A stretch of 64,000 bases of DNA from Heliocidaris tuberculata (GCA_025618425.1 CM046841.1:10054654-10118653); one strand, 5' to 3'; numbered from the stretch's first letter, positions 44,085 through 56,333 are shown. Numbers and translations are program-made. The notes: generated by a model not told the origin, from the letters alone.

Positions 44085-44372
44085 ATAAACCATTCTTGTA
44101 TAGCGCATATAACGTTATGATATAACGTCCCTATGCGCTTCCAAAGGGTTTGGATATTATTACCCTGGCATTAGCTCTGGCAGCCATATATTCAGCGCAC
44201 AGTGCATTTCAAGGTCTGGAATAAATCCTGCCAGGTACCCATTTAACACCTGGGTGGAGAGTGGCAAACGTGGATTAATGTCTTGCCAAAAGACGTTAGT
44301 GCCGGGCTGAGATTCGAACCCTCAACCCTTGGATCGAGAGTCAAGTGAATGAACCGCTGTACCACGACACCT
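44085..44372 (-). mobile_element. tRNA-derived SINE
   Basis: On the minus strand the head reads TCGTGGTACAGCGGTTCATT (A box), then GAGGGTTCGAATCTCAGCC (B box) at tRNA spacing. The body has GGTGTTAAATGGGTACCTGG and ATATAACGTTATATGCGC blocks and ends in an A/T-rich simple repeat. The head is followed by non-tRNA sequence, so it is a SINE and not a tRNA gene. The head at 19300-19400 is related. Confidence 0.75.
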
Positions 44373-45404
44373 TTGTATGACTTTGTTTTATATTTCTCTT
44401 CTAGTTTCCTCCAGAAGGGCGCGGTTTTTGCGAAGGACCTGTCATAAATTGTGACGTCATTTAAACCTAACTGAAATCTATAGGATGCGTTCATAGGCGG
44501 CGAAAGTGGGGGGGGGGGGGGGGGGGGGGGGCAGGAGGGCGGTCGCCCCCAAACAAAAATGTGGGGGACAAAACGCATTTTCGCCCCAAAGCGCCCCCCC
44601 CCAAAAAAAAACAAACAAAAAACAGCAATAAAGGAGTAATAAAGGTTTTTTTTAAAACTAAAACGGAAATGAAAGAAATAAAACCTTAAATGAAATGAAT
44701 CACATAAAAAATGACATTTCATTAAAAGAAAAGGAGAGTAAAATGGAATTAAATTTCCTATACACATTCCTCGTACGCCGTTCTTCATCATTGGAGAATT
44801 TGATAATAACGCGATACGAGTAAATCGTAGGAAAAGTATCGGCCTACTTTTTTGTCGCATTATTTTGTTCGCAGCAGGTACGTCGTTGACAAGATTTTAG
44901 TCTATAGGCCTAAGGTAAGCCTCCTCTTTTGTTTAGCACTACTCTTAACACTTTTATGTCAATTGCCGAATATTTGATTATCTTTTTGTTTGTTTATTTA
45001 TTTATAGGATGTGTATTGATGAAGATTCGTTTTCATATTGGGGTGGCATAGTGGTCCTCCACCCCACTTTATTAAACTCGTGAAAACCGTGTCCATTTTC
45101 AAGTTTTCATCATTCACCTCCAGTAGTGCTCCTCTCCTCCCAATATCGCCCTTTCTCTTCTAATTTGACTATTTTTATAACCCCTTAAAAAAAATAAAAT
45201 TACCATAATTTGGGTTTTAAAAATCTCATTTCGCCACTCGCCAGAAGGGTTAATCGAAAAGACAAAAACTATGAAATACATATCAATAAGCGGTTGTCCT
45301 CTCCAGAGGCACCTAAAGGCAAGAGAGAGGGTGCACTATTGAAAGAGAATGGTGCGCTATTGAAATAAAAGGGGAACTTTTTTTAAAAAAATGGGTGATA
45401 AGGG

Positions 45405-45762
45405 GTGATTATGAATAGCGACCCTCTTCTTCGATTATGAGTAGCGATCCTTATGATTAACGACCCCAATTTGGTATTATGAATAGCAACCCTTATGACT
45501 TATTATGTATAGCGACCCTTATGACTTATTATGTATAGCGGTCCTAATGAGTAATGACCCTTTTCTTTGATTATGAATAGCGACCCTCTTCTCCTATTAT
45601 GAATAGCAATCCCTATGAACAATGGTTCTTATGAGTTTATGAATAGTGACCCACTTTTTGCTTTATGAATAGCGACTCTTCAGGTATAGGAAATAACACG
45701 TTATGAATAGCGGTCCTTATATGAACCACTGATCCTTATATGAATAGCGGTGCTTATGTGAG
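45405..45762. repeat. ~29-bp minisatellite, inverted relative of 42230-42575
   Basis: Units of ATTATGAATAGCGACCCT(C/T)TTCTTCG and TTATGTATAGCGGTCCTTATGA. They are the reverse complement of the array 3 kb to the left, with similar variant types in both arrays. Confidence 0.92.
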
Positions 45763-46334
45763 GTTACCCCAATTCCTGCGCAACCTAATTTTCACGTCCT
45801 TTACAAAAGTGGGCAGTGCTCACCCAAGCATGAAATATTTTTGAACATTTTTGGTGTCATAATGATAGAAGAGACCTTCAGCTATCCATATATATATATA
45901 AAATTCCCCCAAATTCACTAAAAAAATTCATTAGGGGGCCGTTTAAAAAATGTATCACTTTGGGGGGGGGGGGGGCACTCGGTATAACGTATAAGATTTT
46001 TTTCCTTTTCCTCCTTTCTCGCTAAGTTTCTTCCCCAGTTTCCGGAGTCATTAAATGCGTAAGGACATCCAAGAGGACGAAGATTTATATAGAATGAATC
46101 AAATCAAATACAAATATCCGTATGATCTGACAAAAGCTGAGCTAAGAAAAAAAAAATCACCTATAAGGAGGTTTTATCTATTAAAGCGTGTTTGAAGACC
46201 CCCGCCCCCATAAAAAAAATAACGATAGCAAGAAAAACAACTCCATTACACAAAATTTGAAAAGAAATTATGACTTTTTGTTCTTTTGAAAACTGAAATC
46301 ACTTATGCTAGGCTCTTGCCTCTCTTGCCTCTCT

Positions 46335-46790
46335 CGAGTTTCAAGTTTGAGATTCGAACCATGGTCCCTGGCTTTTGAATGCCGATGCATTACCACTAGG
46401 CTACTGAGACCACTTAATGGTCAAGGTGTCACCGAATTATTTTGATCGTTAGAACCATCATGAGACTGAAATATCCATGATTAAAAAAAAAAAAAAAAAA
46501 ATCAGTCAAAGGTGTACGCTGCTGCACCGGGATTCGAACTTGGAACTCTGGCTTAGAAAGCCATTACCTTACCTCTATGCCACTAAGACGTCTCGGTAGT
46601 TGATGGTCACCGAATTATTTTGATCGTTAGAACCATCATGAGACTGAAATATCCATGATTAAAAAAAAAAAATCAGTCAAAAGTGTGCGCTGCTGCAACG
46701 GGATTCGAACTTGGAACTCTGGCTTAGAAAGCCATTACCTTACCACTATGCCACTAAGACGGCTCGATAGTTGATGGTCACTGAATTTGC
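46335..46790 (-). mobile_element. Three tRNA-like SINE heads, two in a ~175-bp direct duplication
   Basis: On the minus strand, GGTTCGAATCTC (near 46352) and AGTTCGAATCCCGGTGCAGC (near 46535 and 46707) are B-box-like. Each pairs with an upstream TAGTGG(C/T)A(T)AG(A/T)GGTAA(G/T) A box. Bases 46435-46610 and 46610-46785 are near-identical copies separated by the GATTAAAAAAA tract. No clean acceptor stem forms, so functional tRNAs are unlikely. Confidence 0.65.
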
Positions 46791-47577
46791 TTGACCGTTG
46801 GAATTCCAAGAGGCGACTACAGCTCTGCACAATGATCATGACAATAAATTGCGGTTAGATTTGCTTGTTTTTATTATAATCAGCGATCTGGATCCAAGTG
46901 AATGGTTTCAGATGCAGATTAAGAAGGCCTATATTTGTCCGTCTCAAATAATCCTGTATAATAGAGGGTATTATACGCTTTTTTGTTGTTATCACTGATC
47001 ATTTATTTTATATCATATTCTTTTAAAGAAAATAAAATTACAAAGTTAAGATTACAAAGAAGACATAATATCAAATCAGATCAAATATCAATACCGTCAA
47101 AACCATAACAAGAATGAAAAGACTACCAGTACATGATAACAGGCCTAAATGAAGCCTCGTATAAAGGGAATTAAAAATAGCAATCCTTCTTATACTGTTT
47201 CCTAAAGTAACTCTCATTATTCTTAGCATTTTTCAAGTCTAAATGATGATCATTTATTAGGGGTGGCAGGGAGCTCTGGGGGAGTTTCCCCCTTCCGGCG
47301 GTAGCGCGAAAGCTTTGACTTTTCAGCACTGATTTTGAGTGAAATATAACGGCTCGTAATAGCACCTTTTTAAAGGAAACTTGAGTCTTGAGAGAAAGAT
47401 AACGGCTCGTATAGCACCTTTTTAATCTTTTTTCTCTCACTTCCCCCCCCCCCGCTTTTTCGCTTTCGCTTTTTTTTTTCCAGTTGGCGTTTTTTTTTGG
47501 GGGGGAGGGGGGAAACGCCCCCACCGCCCACTAATTTTACGCCCTTGAACGGAAGCGGAGACAAACGTAAACGCAGC

Positions 47578-47990
47578 CAAGGTTGCCACAGTTGGCAGAA
47601 TTCTGCTTTCTAGCAGAATTTTGACCACTTTAGCATCTAGCATTATGCTATAGGCGTAATTTGACAAAATCTAGCAGAATACCGGGAGGAGGGGAGGAGG
47701 AAGTCCGGGAGAGCGTTTCATCAAGAATTGTCAGTGATTTTTCCAGACAAATTTGCTCTCAGCCAATCAGATGCAAGGATTTCAGTAGCTTATAACAGTT
47801 GTCAGTAAAAATCACTGACAAAACACTTGATGAAACGCTCCCCAGATAACCCCCTTTTTGTGCCTTATTTCCGGGGGGGGGGCACATTTGCTAGAGTTGG
47901 CATATGGCATAGTTTTGACCCTTATGGCATCTGGCATTATTCCTAGCATAATTTTACACAATCTGGCATAATTTTAGGGAATTTACTTTT
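47578..47990. repeat. Diverged direct repeat split by hairpin MITE copy 5
   Basis: The block TTGGCAGAATTCTGCTTTCTAGCA with TTTTGACCAC(TTTA)GCATCTAGCATTAT at 47588-47685 is matched by TTGGCATATGGCATAGTTTTGACC and GGCATCTGGCATTATTCC at 47898-47980. Between them, 47706-47844 is the hairpin element with ends GAGCGTTTCATCAAG and CTTGATGAAACGCTC. Confidence 0.7.
47706..47844. mobile_element. Hairpin MITE with conserved core, copy 5
   Basis: The stem TTGTCAGTGATTTTT pairs with AAAAATCACTGACAA. The core CAATCAGATGCAAGGATTTC and AGTAGCTTATAACAGTTGTC is identical to copy 2 at 16387, although the stems differ. Confidence 0.85.
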
Positions 47991-47999
47991 TTAAGAGAA

Positions 48000-49900
48000 A
48001 TTTAGCGATTTTTGGAGTAAAAAGACATCCGAAACGCTGATCAATGCTTTGTTTTCTTCTGCTTGTCAGAGAATTTTGGAGTAAAAAGACACGCAAAAAC
48101 GAGATGACTTTATTTGGTGGTGTTTTAAAGAGAATTTTGGAGTAAAACATTCTAAGTGACAATGGAAATTTTACAACGTATTGCATGATCACCACGTTCG
48201 TTTTTATGTGTTTACGATTAATCCAACATTTTTTATTGATCTGTTCTAAATGTTAAAAGCGGAATGAGGATATGCATGGAAAATATAATTTTATGAATTA
48301 ACGGTGCTTGCTGCTAGCTAGCGCTCTTCCAAAACGAGTTTGCTGCCCTCTCTCGATTCAAGTTCGCTGTCAGCTCAGCTCTAGCTCTCGATCTATATCT
48401 AGCTAGCTAGCTAGATAGATATCTATCATATATCTCGCGCTCGACTTCCATCCAGGAAAGATTTTGTTTTTTTCTTTCTGATCACGTAAGATTTCATTTG
48501 ATTTCTATTTTTCAGTCAATGTCATGATAAATTAGATTTGATCCTAAACATTCATTAATGTGTATACTATATTAAGATCTACTTGGTAATCAGGTAAAAT
48601 CGTCCAGCCCACTTTGATTTGATGTTCAAATTTCAGCTAGGTCAAGGAAAGTTAACGGAACGGGGAGCTCGAGAGAGACGAGGCCGGTAGGTCCGGCGAA
48701 AAAGTGGGTGGGAACTGCGTAGCCAGTAATTTTGATTTGTCCCACTCATTCACGTGCAATAAATATACGATCTTTATGATGGGGAGCCTTGCTATGGCCT
48801 ATGCTAGTAATGCTATGTCGGCATTCTCGTGAAATAAGCCACCCCGCATTCACTTTGTACATGCAGTTTATTGCGTGTAAATGTCTATGACGGGTTCACA
48901 TCCTCCATTGACTTTACACGGCAGTGTGTGTGTACACACTCGATGACCGGTGGCTTATCACGAGATGGCCGCTATGTCTGCGCACTTAAGATTTTGACCT
49001 GAAAATGTCAGGTATATAACCTGACATTTTTTTGTGTAACCTGACATCCACGCATATCGGCACTCCGTTTCTAAGAGTAAGACTAAGTCTAAGTCGCGAA
49101 TAAATTTACAAACATGACAAATGAACTTATCTTGGAACATGTGGAATGGGAGACAACTGGTGGGAGATTTACCATGTTTACAGGATTACCTCACTTTGGT
49201 ATAGCAGCACTCATACTTATGCGAGGTTATTGGAGATAACCTCACACTCTCCAATAACCACTCATCCAATGTACTAGGTTATGATTATAACCTCGTACTC
49301 CCCTTACATTACGGGTACGTTGAAACTAAGTTTCACCTAACTCACGCTCTTTTACCTCACCATGAAGTAAATTATTTACTCCGGAGGGGTGACTAGGTAT
49401 TGTAGCTAGGTCTAGCTGGTAAAATTATCATTAATTTTTCAAACTTAATGATAAAAAAGACAAATCTTACCACCTTCCAAAGCAAGTCGTCTCTGGCATC
49501 GGAGCATTTTCGGTGGTATGGTGGTTGTGATAGGAAAATCGGACGGGGAAAAAATACTGCCGACCCTTGTCGTTATGAGGCGCCATTTGTGAAGTTATAT
49601 TTTTTAAAGAAACTGTATGTCATTTGTATATGTTTTTCCACTTAATTGATAAAGGGAGAGGGAGAGGGAGAGGCTGAAAAATTTGTGGATCTGTAAATAA
49701 ACTATTGTTGTAACTAAGCATGATATCTGTTGGGATTTTTTTTACTTATGTATTCGTAATGCTCTTGTTTAATGTGTCTGTTGATTTAAGCTTATCACAC
49801 TTTTTCTTAATAATAACATTGTATATTTGAAAACCTTTCTATGCCTCGCTATTTATTCATCCTGAAGATCATTATACAAGACAGATACAAAAATTCAATT
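48000..49900. other. Unassigned DNA
   Basis: No gene is supported. Small features are three degenerate GAGAATTTTGGAGTAAAA repeats (48010-48150), a CTAGCTAGCTAG palindromic patch (48395-48430), and a GAGGTTATTGGAGATAACCTC hairpin near 49223 related to the 51.5- and 55.1-kb repeats. Confidence 0.4.
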
Positions 49901-49902
49901 TA

Positions 49903-50843
49903 TTAAAGTAGATATTCATTGATTTTTAAAACTGACTTAAGTTTCATTATTGCGTAGGTGAAGCTTAGACCGGACAAGTTTGTCAAAATTCGACGCTTGC
50001 AAACATTCGAAGTAATGATTATTATCAATTACAAATTGCTAAAATACAGCCCCGACATAGCACCTGAACAGCTCTCCGAAAGCCGCTGAAATGTGTGACG
50101 TCAAAGACAGGACGTTAATTGCACAAGCAGACGATGTCCCATAACATCTCACATATTTTCAGTGCCTGTTTTGTCATCTTCTCTTCAGTTATTTCACTTC
50201 ACTAGCATTAGTCTATTATGTTTAATACATATATTGCCTCACTCTAAACCCCGTGCATGGGTTTATTTGGATGGAAAATGAAGCGTTACAAGAATAAAGG
50301 AATCGCTTGCTTGTAAACAAAATAGACGCCATTGCATTCACAGCTGCATACACCGCTGGACGTTCGGCGTTGAATGAGGGATGAATACCGTCCTTGCAAT
50401 CATTCAGCGGGCTTTTCAATTTGAAAGTGTGGTTTCTTTGATTGTTCATTAACCCTCATCCTATATATTTACAAACAAAAGATTTCAGTAATCAGAATCT
50501 CTTTCATTCCCATTTTAGAATGGTGTGAAATATGGGCACGTTTGAATACACTAAATTCTTTATAATTTGAGAAATAACTGCACTGCACTTATGTTCATTC
50601 TTTATGGGACGTCGTCTGCTTGGACAGGATTGTTCCCTTTATTGACGTCATTGAAACATTGTTATTTTTTTGGCGAAGCGCTTGTATATCGCAGATGCTG
50701 GGAGGTAGTTTTATTTGTATTATTGTTTAATTACCTGATATGTAGTTGACTTTAAACTGATACGATTGCTATCTGTTAACTTGCCAGTTTCTAGTGATAC
50801 ATTATTTATCATATTTGTGATTTTCTTTGAATGTGTACTTTAA
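49903..50843. mobile_element. Uninterrupted ~940-bp non-autonomous element
   Basis: This is an inverted copy of 23606-24952 without the nested MITE. It begins TTAAAGTAGATATTC and ends GAATGTGTACTTTAA, so the ends are short imperfect inverted repeats that include TTAA. At 50729 the sequence TTGTTTAATTACC is the empty target matching the filled site at 23714-24129. Confidence 0.85.
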
Positions 50844-51534
50844 ATCAAGCCTTCACAAAGTTACCGATTCCCTTTTAAGGGATACAGTGTCAAGCAAAGA
50901 TATTGGATATTGTGACAATTGTTATTTATAAATCGTGATAAGTGAATCCTCTCCCCCCCCCCCCCTTCACATAAATAAATATTGTGAAATCATTTATACT
51001 TGAAAGCAAAATAGATAAATATAAATAATGGATATTGTTAAATCATCATTTATAAATAATTAAAAACATGAAAATTATTATTCATAAATACCTGTACTCA
51101 TTCTATGACATTTTCATACGAATAATTATTTGACAAGGTAAATTATTGAATTATATATAAAAAAATTGTCTAAATGATAAATTTACAAACGGCGGCTCAT
51201 ACCACGGAACCCCTAAAGTAATCTTCTATATCGGGCACAAGAGGGCAGCAAAATACATAAAAACGGTACAATCAACTGTTACCTCAGCCCAGTCACGGCA
51301 AACAACTTTCAAGCTCCAAAATTCAGCTTTTTCAATACCGGGGTGCAGAAACTTTACATCAAATTCAAGAGTAGACCCAAGGCAACGTATTAGTAAGTGA
51401 TGTTCCAATTTTACCTTGATATTTATTATGTTTTGGTTAGGACTATTACAGCAGGCTGCACATTCAGCAGGGGTACGTGATCTCAAGTGGAACCGAATGG
51501 TTCCGAAGCATGAGTGCCAATAACCTCGCATAAG

Positions 51535-51772
51535 TGTGAATGCACACTCTACCTTCATACCGTGAGCAATTGCCTCCCAGGCCATAGCAAGTGTATATCT
51601 TGCACATACGTGTGCGGCAGAGGAGCAAGACCACCGACCAAAAACATTCTGAATATTTCACTTGATCAAGATGATAAAGATCCTATCATTAGGATCTGGC
51701 ATGAAATTAGATATTCTAATCATTCTAAAATGTAGAAGGAAGTATTTTCTCAAAATTTTGCCAATTAGACCT
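51535..51772. repeat. Dispersed ~240-bp repeat, copy A
   Basis: AATTGCCTCCC...CATAGCAAGTGTAT, AGGAGCAAGACC, ATTTCACTTGATCAAGATGA and AAGTATTTTCTCAAAATTTT recur in the same order and orientation at 55120-55375. It is preceded by a GCGAGGTTAT-type motif as in copy B. Confidence 0.8.
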
Positions 51773-51952
51773 ATAACCTATAACCTATATTGGTGTTTTT
51801 GCCTCTTCAACTTTGAGGTTGTGATAGGTCAAAATTGACACAGTGATGGTCCCATGAGTGGTACACCAGATGATGATGATGATGATGATGAATTTCTTTA
51901 ATATTCCTCTAAAGCTTAATTTTATATATTATTCCTGATATTCTAAAGTAAA

Positions 51953-52592
51953 GAGTAGATCTAGATCTAGACCGAAAAATTCTGTCTCTCGTTCGTTACC
52001 TCTTCACTTAGAAACTGAAACGGTCGTATCACTCTGCTGTGCAAACGGAATACACATGACTTAATACACACTGATAACAGTTTGAATATGGCTGCGAGAT
52101 TTTCAAACAGAGAAAATCTTGGACCAGTGTAAAAATTAAAAGTTCTTTCGCAAGGGCTACTGAGAAGTCCACATATCGTGTTCAGAGATTGTAATGCACT
52201 ACGACCCATGGGCAGAAATATTATTTGACGGTAGGTCTTTTTTCATTTACGGTGGCTTTTTCAAGAGTTTCAGGGGCTAATCGCCCTTAGCCCCCACTTA
52301 TTTTTTTCACTGCCTTGGACCATGAATTACCTGAAAAAGGAGCTTAAAACAAATTATTCAGTCAACTTAGTAAGTTGAACCGATTCCTTAAATAGTAGAG
52401 CCTAGGCCTAACCAATTCAATAATAATATGTAGATCTAGATATGAGGAAAAATCAAATTATTGCGATTTTTCCAACTACACATCAGCGCGTAGTCGGTTT
52501 GCACAGCAGAGTGATATGACCGTTTCTGTCTCTAAGTAAAGAGCTAATGAACGAGAGACAGAATTTTCGGTCTAATCTAGATCTAGTCTACG
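51953..52592. mobile_element. ~640-bp inverted-repeat element
   Basis: TAGATCTAGATCTAGACCGA, AAAATTCTGTCTCTCGTTCG and AGAAACTGAAACGGTC near the left are mirrored by GACCGTTTCTGTCTC, CGAACGAGAGAC-like sequence and CGGTCTAATCTAGATCTAG near 52515-52590. Arms are about 95 bp; the middle is unique. No coding content. Confidence 0.75.
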
Positions 52593-53589
52593 TTTACAAA
52601 AAATCTCATCAAAATTAATTAGACCTAGTAGCAAGATTCCAAGAACACATTTGGGAGATTAATTTTCTTTATTACATTTGCAACAACGGGATTACCTTCA
52701 AGGTGCAAAATGAAAATCTGATATGCAGATTCCTCTTGAAAAATTACTCCTTTTGACCGTCTACTTCAAATATTCACTGTCTACTTTCGTTTTCATACCT
52801 TTTTTGTAATATGACCCACAGCCACACACAAAACAAATGGGTTTCTGACCTCAGTCAGGCAAAAATTTGGCTGGGAAAAACTGCTTTGTTGTTGGTCTTG
52901 TTTCTTTTATCCTTTTGTAAGCTAAGTCTCCAATATGAGAGACAGTCTCCCAAATGGGAGAGAGTCTCCGATATCGGCTGTGCGCCTCTACTGGTCAGTG
53001 GCATGCCATTTTCACAAGAAACGGTGTCGCTGGCTGTGTCATTTCAACATTGGAAAAAACAATGGTGCCCATGTCTGCACACCTATTCATTTTTCATGCA
53101 GTTCGGGAGTTTTGACATGAAGGACAACATTTTGAGGCTTGTGAATGAAATGTCTGAAATAAGACCCTTTTTCAATATTTTGCCTTTTTTTTGCATGAAA
53201 TCCTATCGCCGAGATGAAAAGTTTGTGTTTGTTACATGTTTTGTTTTATCAGAATTGTGCAGTTACATGTACGTGTTTGCGCAGACAAGGGCACTGCGCA
53301 GACTTGGGCACCCTAGCTGTACGATTACGAGGTTATCTAGTTAGAGTTAGACAACCTCGTAGATCTATTCCATACATGTTATAGAGGTCTACTGTTAGAT
53401 TTCAATGCCTACTATCATTGAACCTCCTCCATTTGTATAATTTTTCCTGTCTTCTTGATGACTCTTCCATGTCTTAACTTTTCAGTGACAATGTTCCCAA
53501 AATGGGGTGAATAAGTCTTTGTCTTTGGGGTCTCTTTGGGGGCTCTTGGGGCTAAACCCGACGGCTATGGTCAGGCTTAAAACCTTTTT

Positions 53590-54146
53590 GTTATTGACGT
53601 AGATGGTAACTCCAGGGAGCTCCAGGTACAAATAACCAAAATCTTCCTCGCCCATTAATTTGGTTAGTTGCATCGCTTAATTTCGGCAGGTAAGATGAAA
53701 ATTTGTACTTACATTTCAGGGGAATTAATGTGCTATCAGTCCGGCCTTTTGATTTCATGATTTGATGAATATTTCAATGAAAAAAAAATGGAATTTCCTT
53801 GCCTCACCGATCATCCCCTGTACTGTATCGTATATTCAAATGACTCGATCGCACGGTGAGATTTGAATCGACGGTATACATTACGCACCGTGCGATCGAG
53901 TCATTTGAATCAACGGTACAGTACAGGGGAAGATCATCTCGGCGAGGAAATTCCATTTCAATCGAAATAATCGTGAAATCGTGAAATCAAAATGCCGGAC
54001 TGTTATCTCCTGAAATGTACACTGTAAGTACAAATTTTCATCTTACCTGCCGAAATTAAGCAATGCGACCGACCAAACTAATGGGTGAGGAAGATTTTGG
54101 TTATCTGTACAGGTAGAGCTCCCTGGAGTTACTGTACATGTACATG
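53590..54146. repeat. Very long palindrome (arms about 260 bp, short loop)
   Basis: GTAACTCCAGGGAGCTC near 53605 is mirrored by GAGCTCCCTGGAGTTAC near 54116. Pairing continues inward through TTACCTGCCGAAATTAAG, TGGAATTTCC and CCCCTGTACTGT to CGATCGCACGGTG/CACCGTGCGATCG around 53846-53904. The unpaired centre is only about 30 bp. Mismatches are sparse, so the palindrome is young or maintained. Confidence 0.88.
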
Positions 54147-54236
54147 TACATTTACAAGCTTATCTTCAGTCCCAGATCAGACAGATCTATAAGCTTGTAG
54201 ATCTATATGTACTGTAGATCTACTCCACAATAGCTT

Positions 54237-54740
54237 TAAAGGGAAAGTTCACCCTGAAGATTACTTGAGTTTAAAAAATGCAGAAAAAATAAAGAAAAAT
54301 ATTGGCGAAGGTTTGATGAAAATCGGTCAAATAATAAAAGAGTTATGAGTATTTAAAGTTTTGGATTCGTGACGTCACATGCGAGCAGCTGCCCATTGGT
54401 CATGTAATAAATATTCCATATATTCGCATTTTTTTAACGTTCCACGATAAATTAATATTGTTTCTTTTCAGAATCTAGTATTGAATAACATTTCTGACAA
54501 TATATCAAATGCACAGACGAAAATATTCTAAATTTTCTGAGAAAACTATATTTTATGGAATATTTATCACATTACATAATGGAGGAGCTGCTCGCATGTG
54601 ACGTCACAAAATCAAAATTTCAAAAGTCCATAACTCCCTTATTCTTTAACGGATTTTGTCCAAACTTTCGCCAATATTTTTCTTTATTTTTTCTGCATTT
54701 TTTAAACTCAAGTAATCTTCGGGGTGAACTTCCCCTTTAA
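54237..54740. mobile_element. ~500-bp MITE with ~100-bp inverted ends
   Basis: TTAAAGGGAAAGTTCACCCTG is mirrored by GGGGTGAACTTCCCCTTTAA. Pairing continues through GAAGATTACTTGAGTTTAAA, TTGGCGAAGGTTTG and GTGACGTCACATGCGAGCAG. Relatives with the same order of blocks are 8607-9044 and 27622-28352. Confidence 0.85.
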
Positions 54741-55119
54741 CTGCTGAATAGGCTTCAATAGGTTTTGTGAGTATCAGCGGGGATTTGTCCAGTCTAGATC
54801 ATTTGCACATGAGAGGAAAATAATGATTTAAAATTTCATTTTCACCTCTGAAACTCCAAATCTGTAGCACAGTAACAGTTGAAGAGTCCCTGAATCAGGT
54901 AATTTAGCAAATTTATTTTAATTAAATCTTGCTTAGAGCGATTTTAGTGTCTGTTCTACACGAGTGAAGCAGCGAATTTGTGACAGAGTCCCACAGTATA
55001 CATGTACATGTAGGCTTGGTCCCTTTTTCATGAGTGGGTCTAAGTAACTTTAAGAGGTAAAATCTTAGGGATAAAATGGGGCAACTATTTAGGGACAGGC
55101 TCCTGGCCACTCTCACTTA

Positions 55120-55375
55120 TGCGAGGTTAGTGTAGATACCTCGCACCCCGTAAGTACCACCAAGAATTGCCTCCCATAGCAAGTATGTGATAGCACATAT
55201 GTGTGCTGGAAAGGAGCAAGATCGCCGGTCAAGATCGCCAGCCAAAAACAGCCTGAAAATTTCACTTGATCAAAATGATAAAGATCCTATTGGAGAATCT
55301 GGCATGAAATCATATATTCTATCATCCTAAAATGTGGAAAGAAGTATTTTCTCAAAATTTTGCCTATTTTATCCA
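55120..55375. repeat. Dispersed ~240-bp repeat, copy B
   Basis: Direct copy of 51535-51772, with a second short tandem step of AAGATCGCCGGTC/AAGATCGCCAGCC that copy A lacks. Confidence 0.8.
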
Positions 55376-55887
55376 AGTTCGAGGTTGACGAAATTCACAC
55401 AAGTGTATCCTTCTAAAGGCGATTTAATTTTAATGTGACAATCTGTACATGTATATACAATCAAATCATGTATCATTTGCATAGGATCACACTGAAATCG
55501 TACACAGCAGACGGTGTCCCACGCCCACGTACTGTGTTTGAGTGTAGGGCTCCTAATTTTGGTTGTACGGCCGCATCAACTGCTCGCAGAGAGCCGTTCG
55601 TACGAATCTGTATCCACGTGGTAGAGATTGATGACAGTAATGCATCGCTTCAAAGCAGATTCTTAATGGCTTACAGTATGTGTAAAGATAGCACACACAA
55701 AATTTCAGCACCCAATATCCCCTAGACCCCTAGAATACATTTAATGTAGTGTTACACAGGTCAAAGTCCATGAGCGGTTTAGTCAGTAATAAGAAGTGCG
55801 GTCCCGGGCAGTTTAGTGAATAAAAGGTTTTTAGAGTACTTGCCCTTTATTCCCCATACTACATGTCCTGTATTCCTCACTGTTATT

Positions 55888-56190
55888 CAGTGTTGTAGTT
55901 GAGACCTCAAAGTCCAAGACTGAGACCCAGACTTTCCCTCCCGAGACCGAGACCTTGACCTTATTAAGCTAAAAGGAAAATGAAACCCAACAAACTTTAG
56001 CTGAAAACCTTATTTGAAGTTGTGAGCCAGTTGAAAACATCTTGAAATTACTCCTATTTGATTGCTTGAGCAAGGAAAACAATCTCTTCAAACTTTTCAG
56101 TGTTTTTAGTTGGGTCTCAGAGGTCTCAAGCGGTTTTCTTGAGACCTTGAGGTCCAGAATCGAGATCGAGATTGAGACCCTATAATAGTA
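55888..56190. repeat. GAGACC-rich inverted repeat outside the large transposon
   Basis: TTGAGACCTCAAAGTCCAAGAC and repeated GAGACC(C/G)AGAC at the left are echoed by TTGAGACCTTGAGGTCCAGA and GAGATCGAGATTGAGACC at the right, with GGTCTCAGAGGTCTCAAG giving inverted pairing. It may be a separate short element next to, or part of, the large element's outer end. Confidence 0.5.
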
Positions 56191-56333
56191 GAGTCATTTT
56201 GGGAGGTTCCGTGACCAACCTCTCTGAACCTTTTTTTCTCAGTGGATTTGGCATTCTAAACCATTTCGAAGGAAAATAAGCTCCTATGTACCTCCCATAA
56301 ATGATGGGAACAATTTTTACAGCCCAAAATTCA

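Noticed and set aside
44276..44372. Possible tRNA gene
   Set aside because: A and B boxes are present but the acceptor stem does not close and a SINE body follows.
42230..45762. Possible CRISPR array from regularly spaced repeats
   Set aside because: Units are contiguous minisatellite repeats without unique spacers, in animal DNA.
51226..51585. 119-codon minus-strand frame with a possible GTAACAG donor
   Set aside because: Part overlaps a dispersed repeat (51535-51772); no acceptor partner or recognisable protein. Could still be an orphan exon, but not supportable.
52811..53344. 177-codon plus-strand frame
   Set aside because: No motif, no splice or promoter context, and it lies among inverted-repeat elements.
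55435..55725. 96-codon plus-strand frame
   Set aside because: Unrecognised, short, AT-rich flanks without exon signals.
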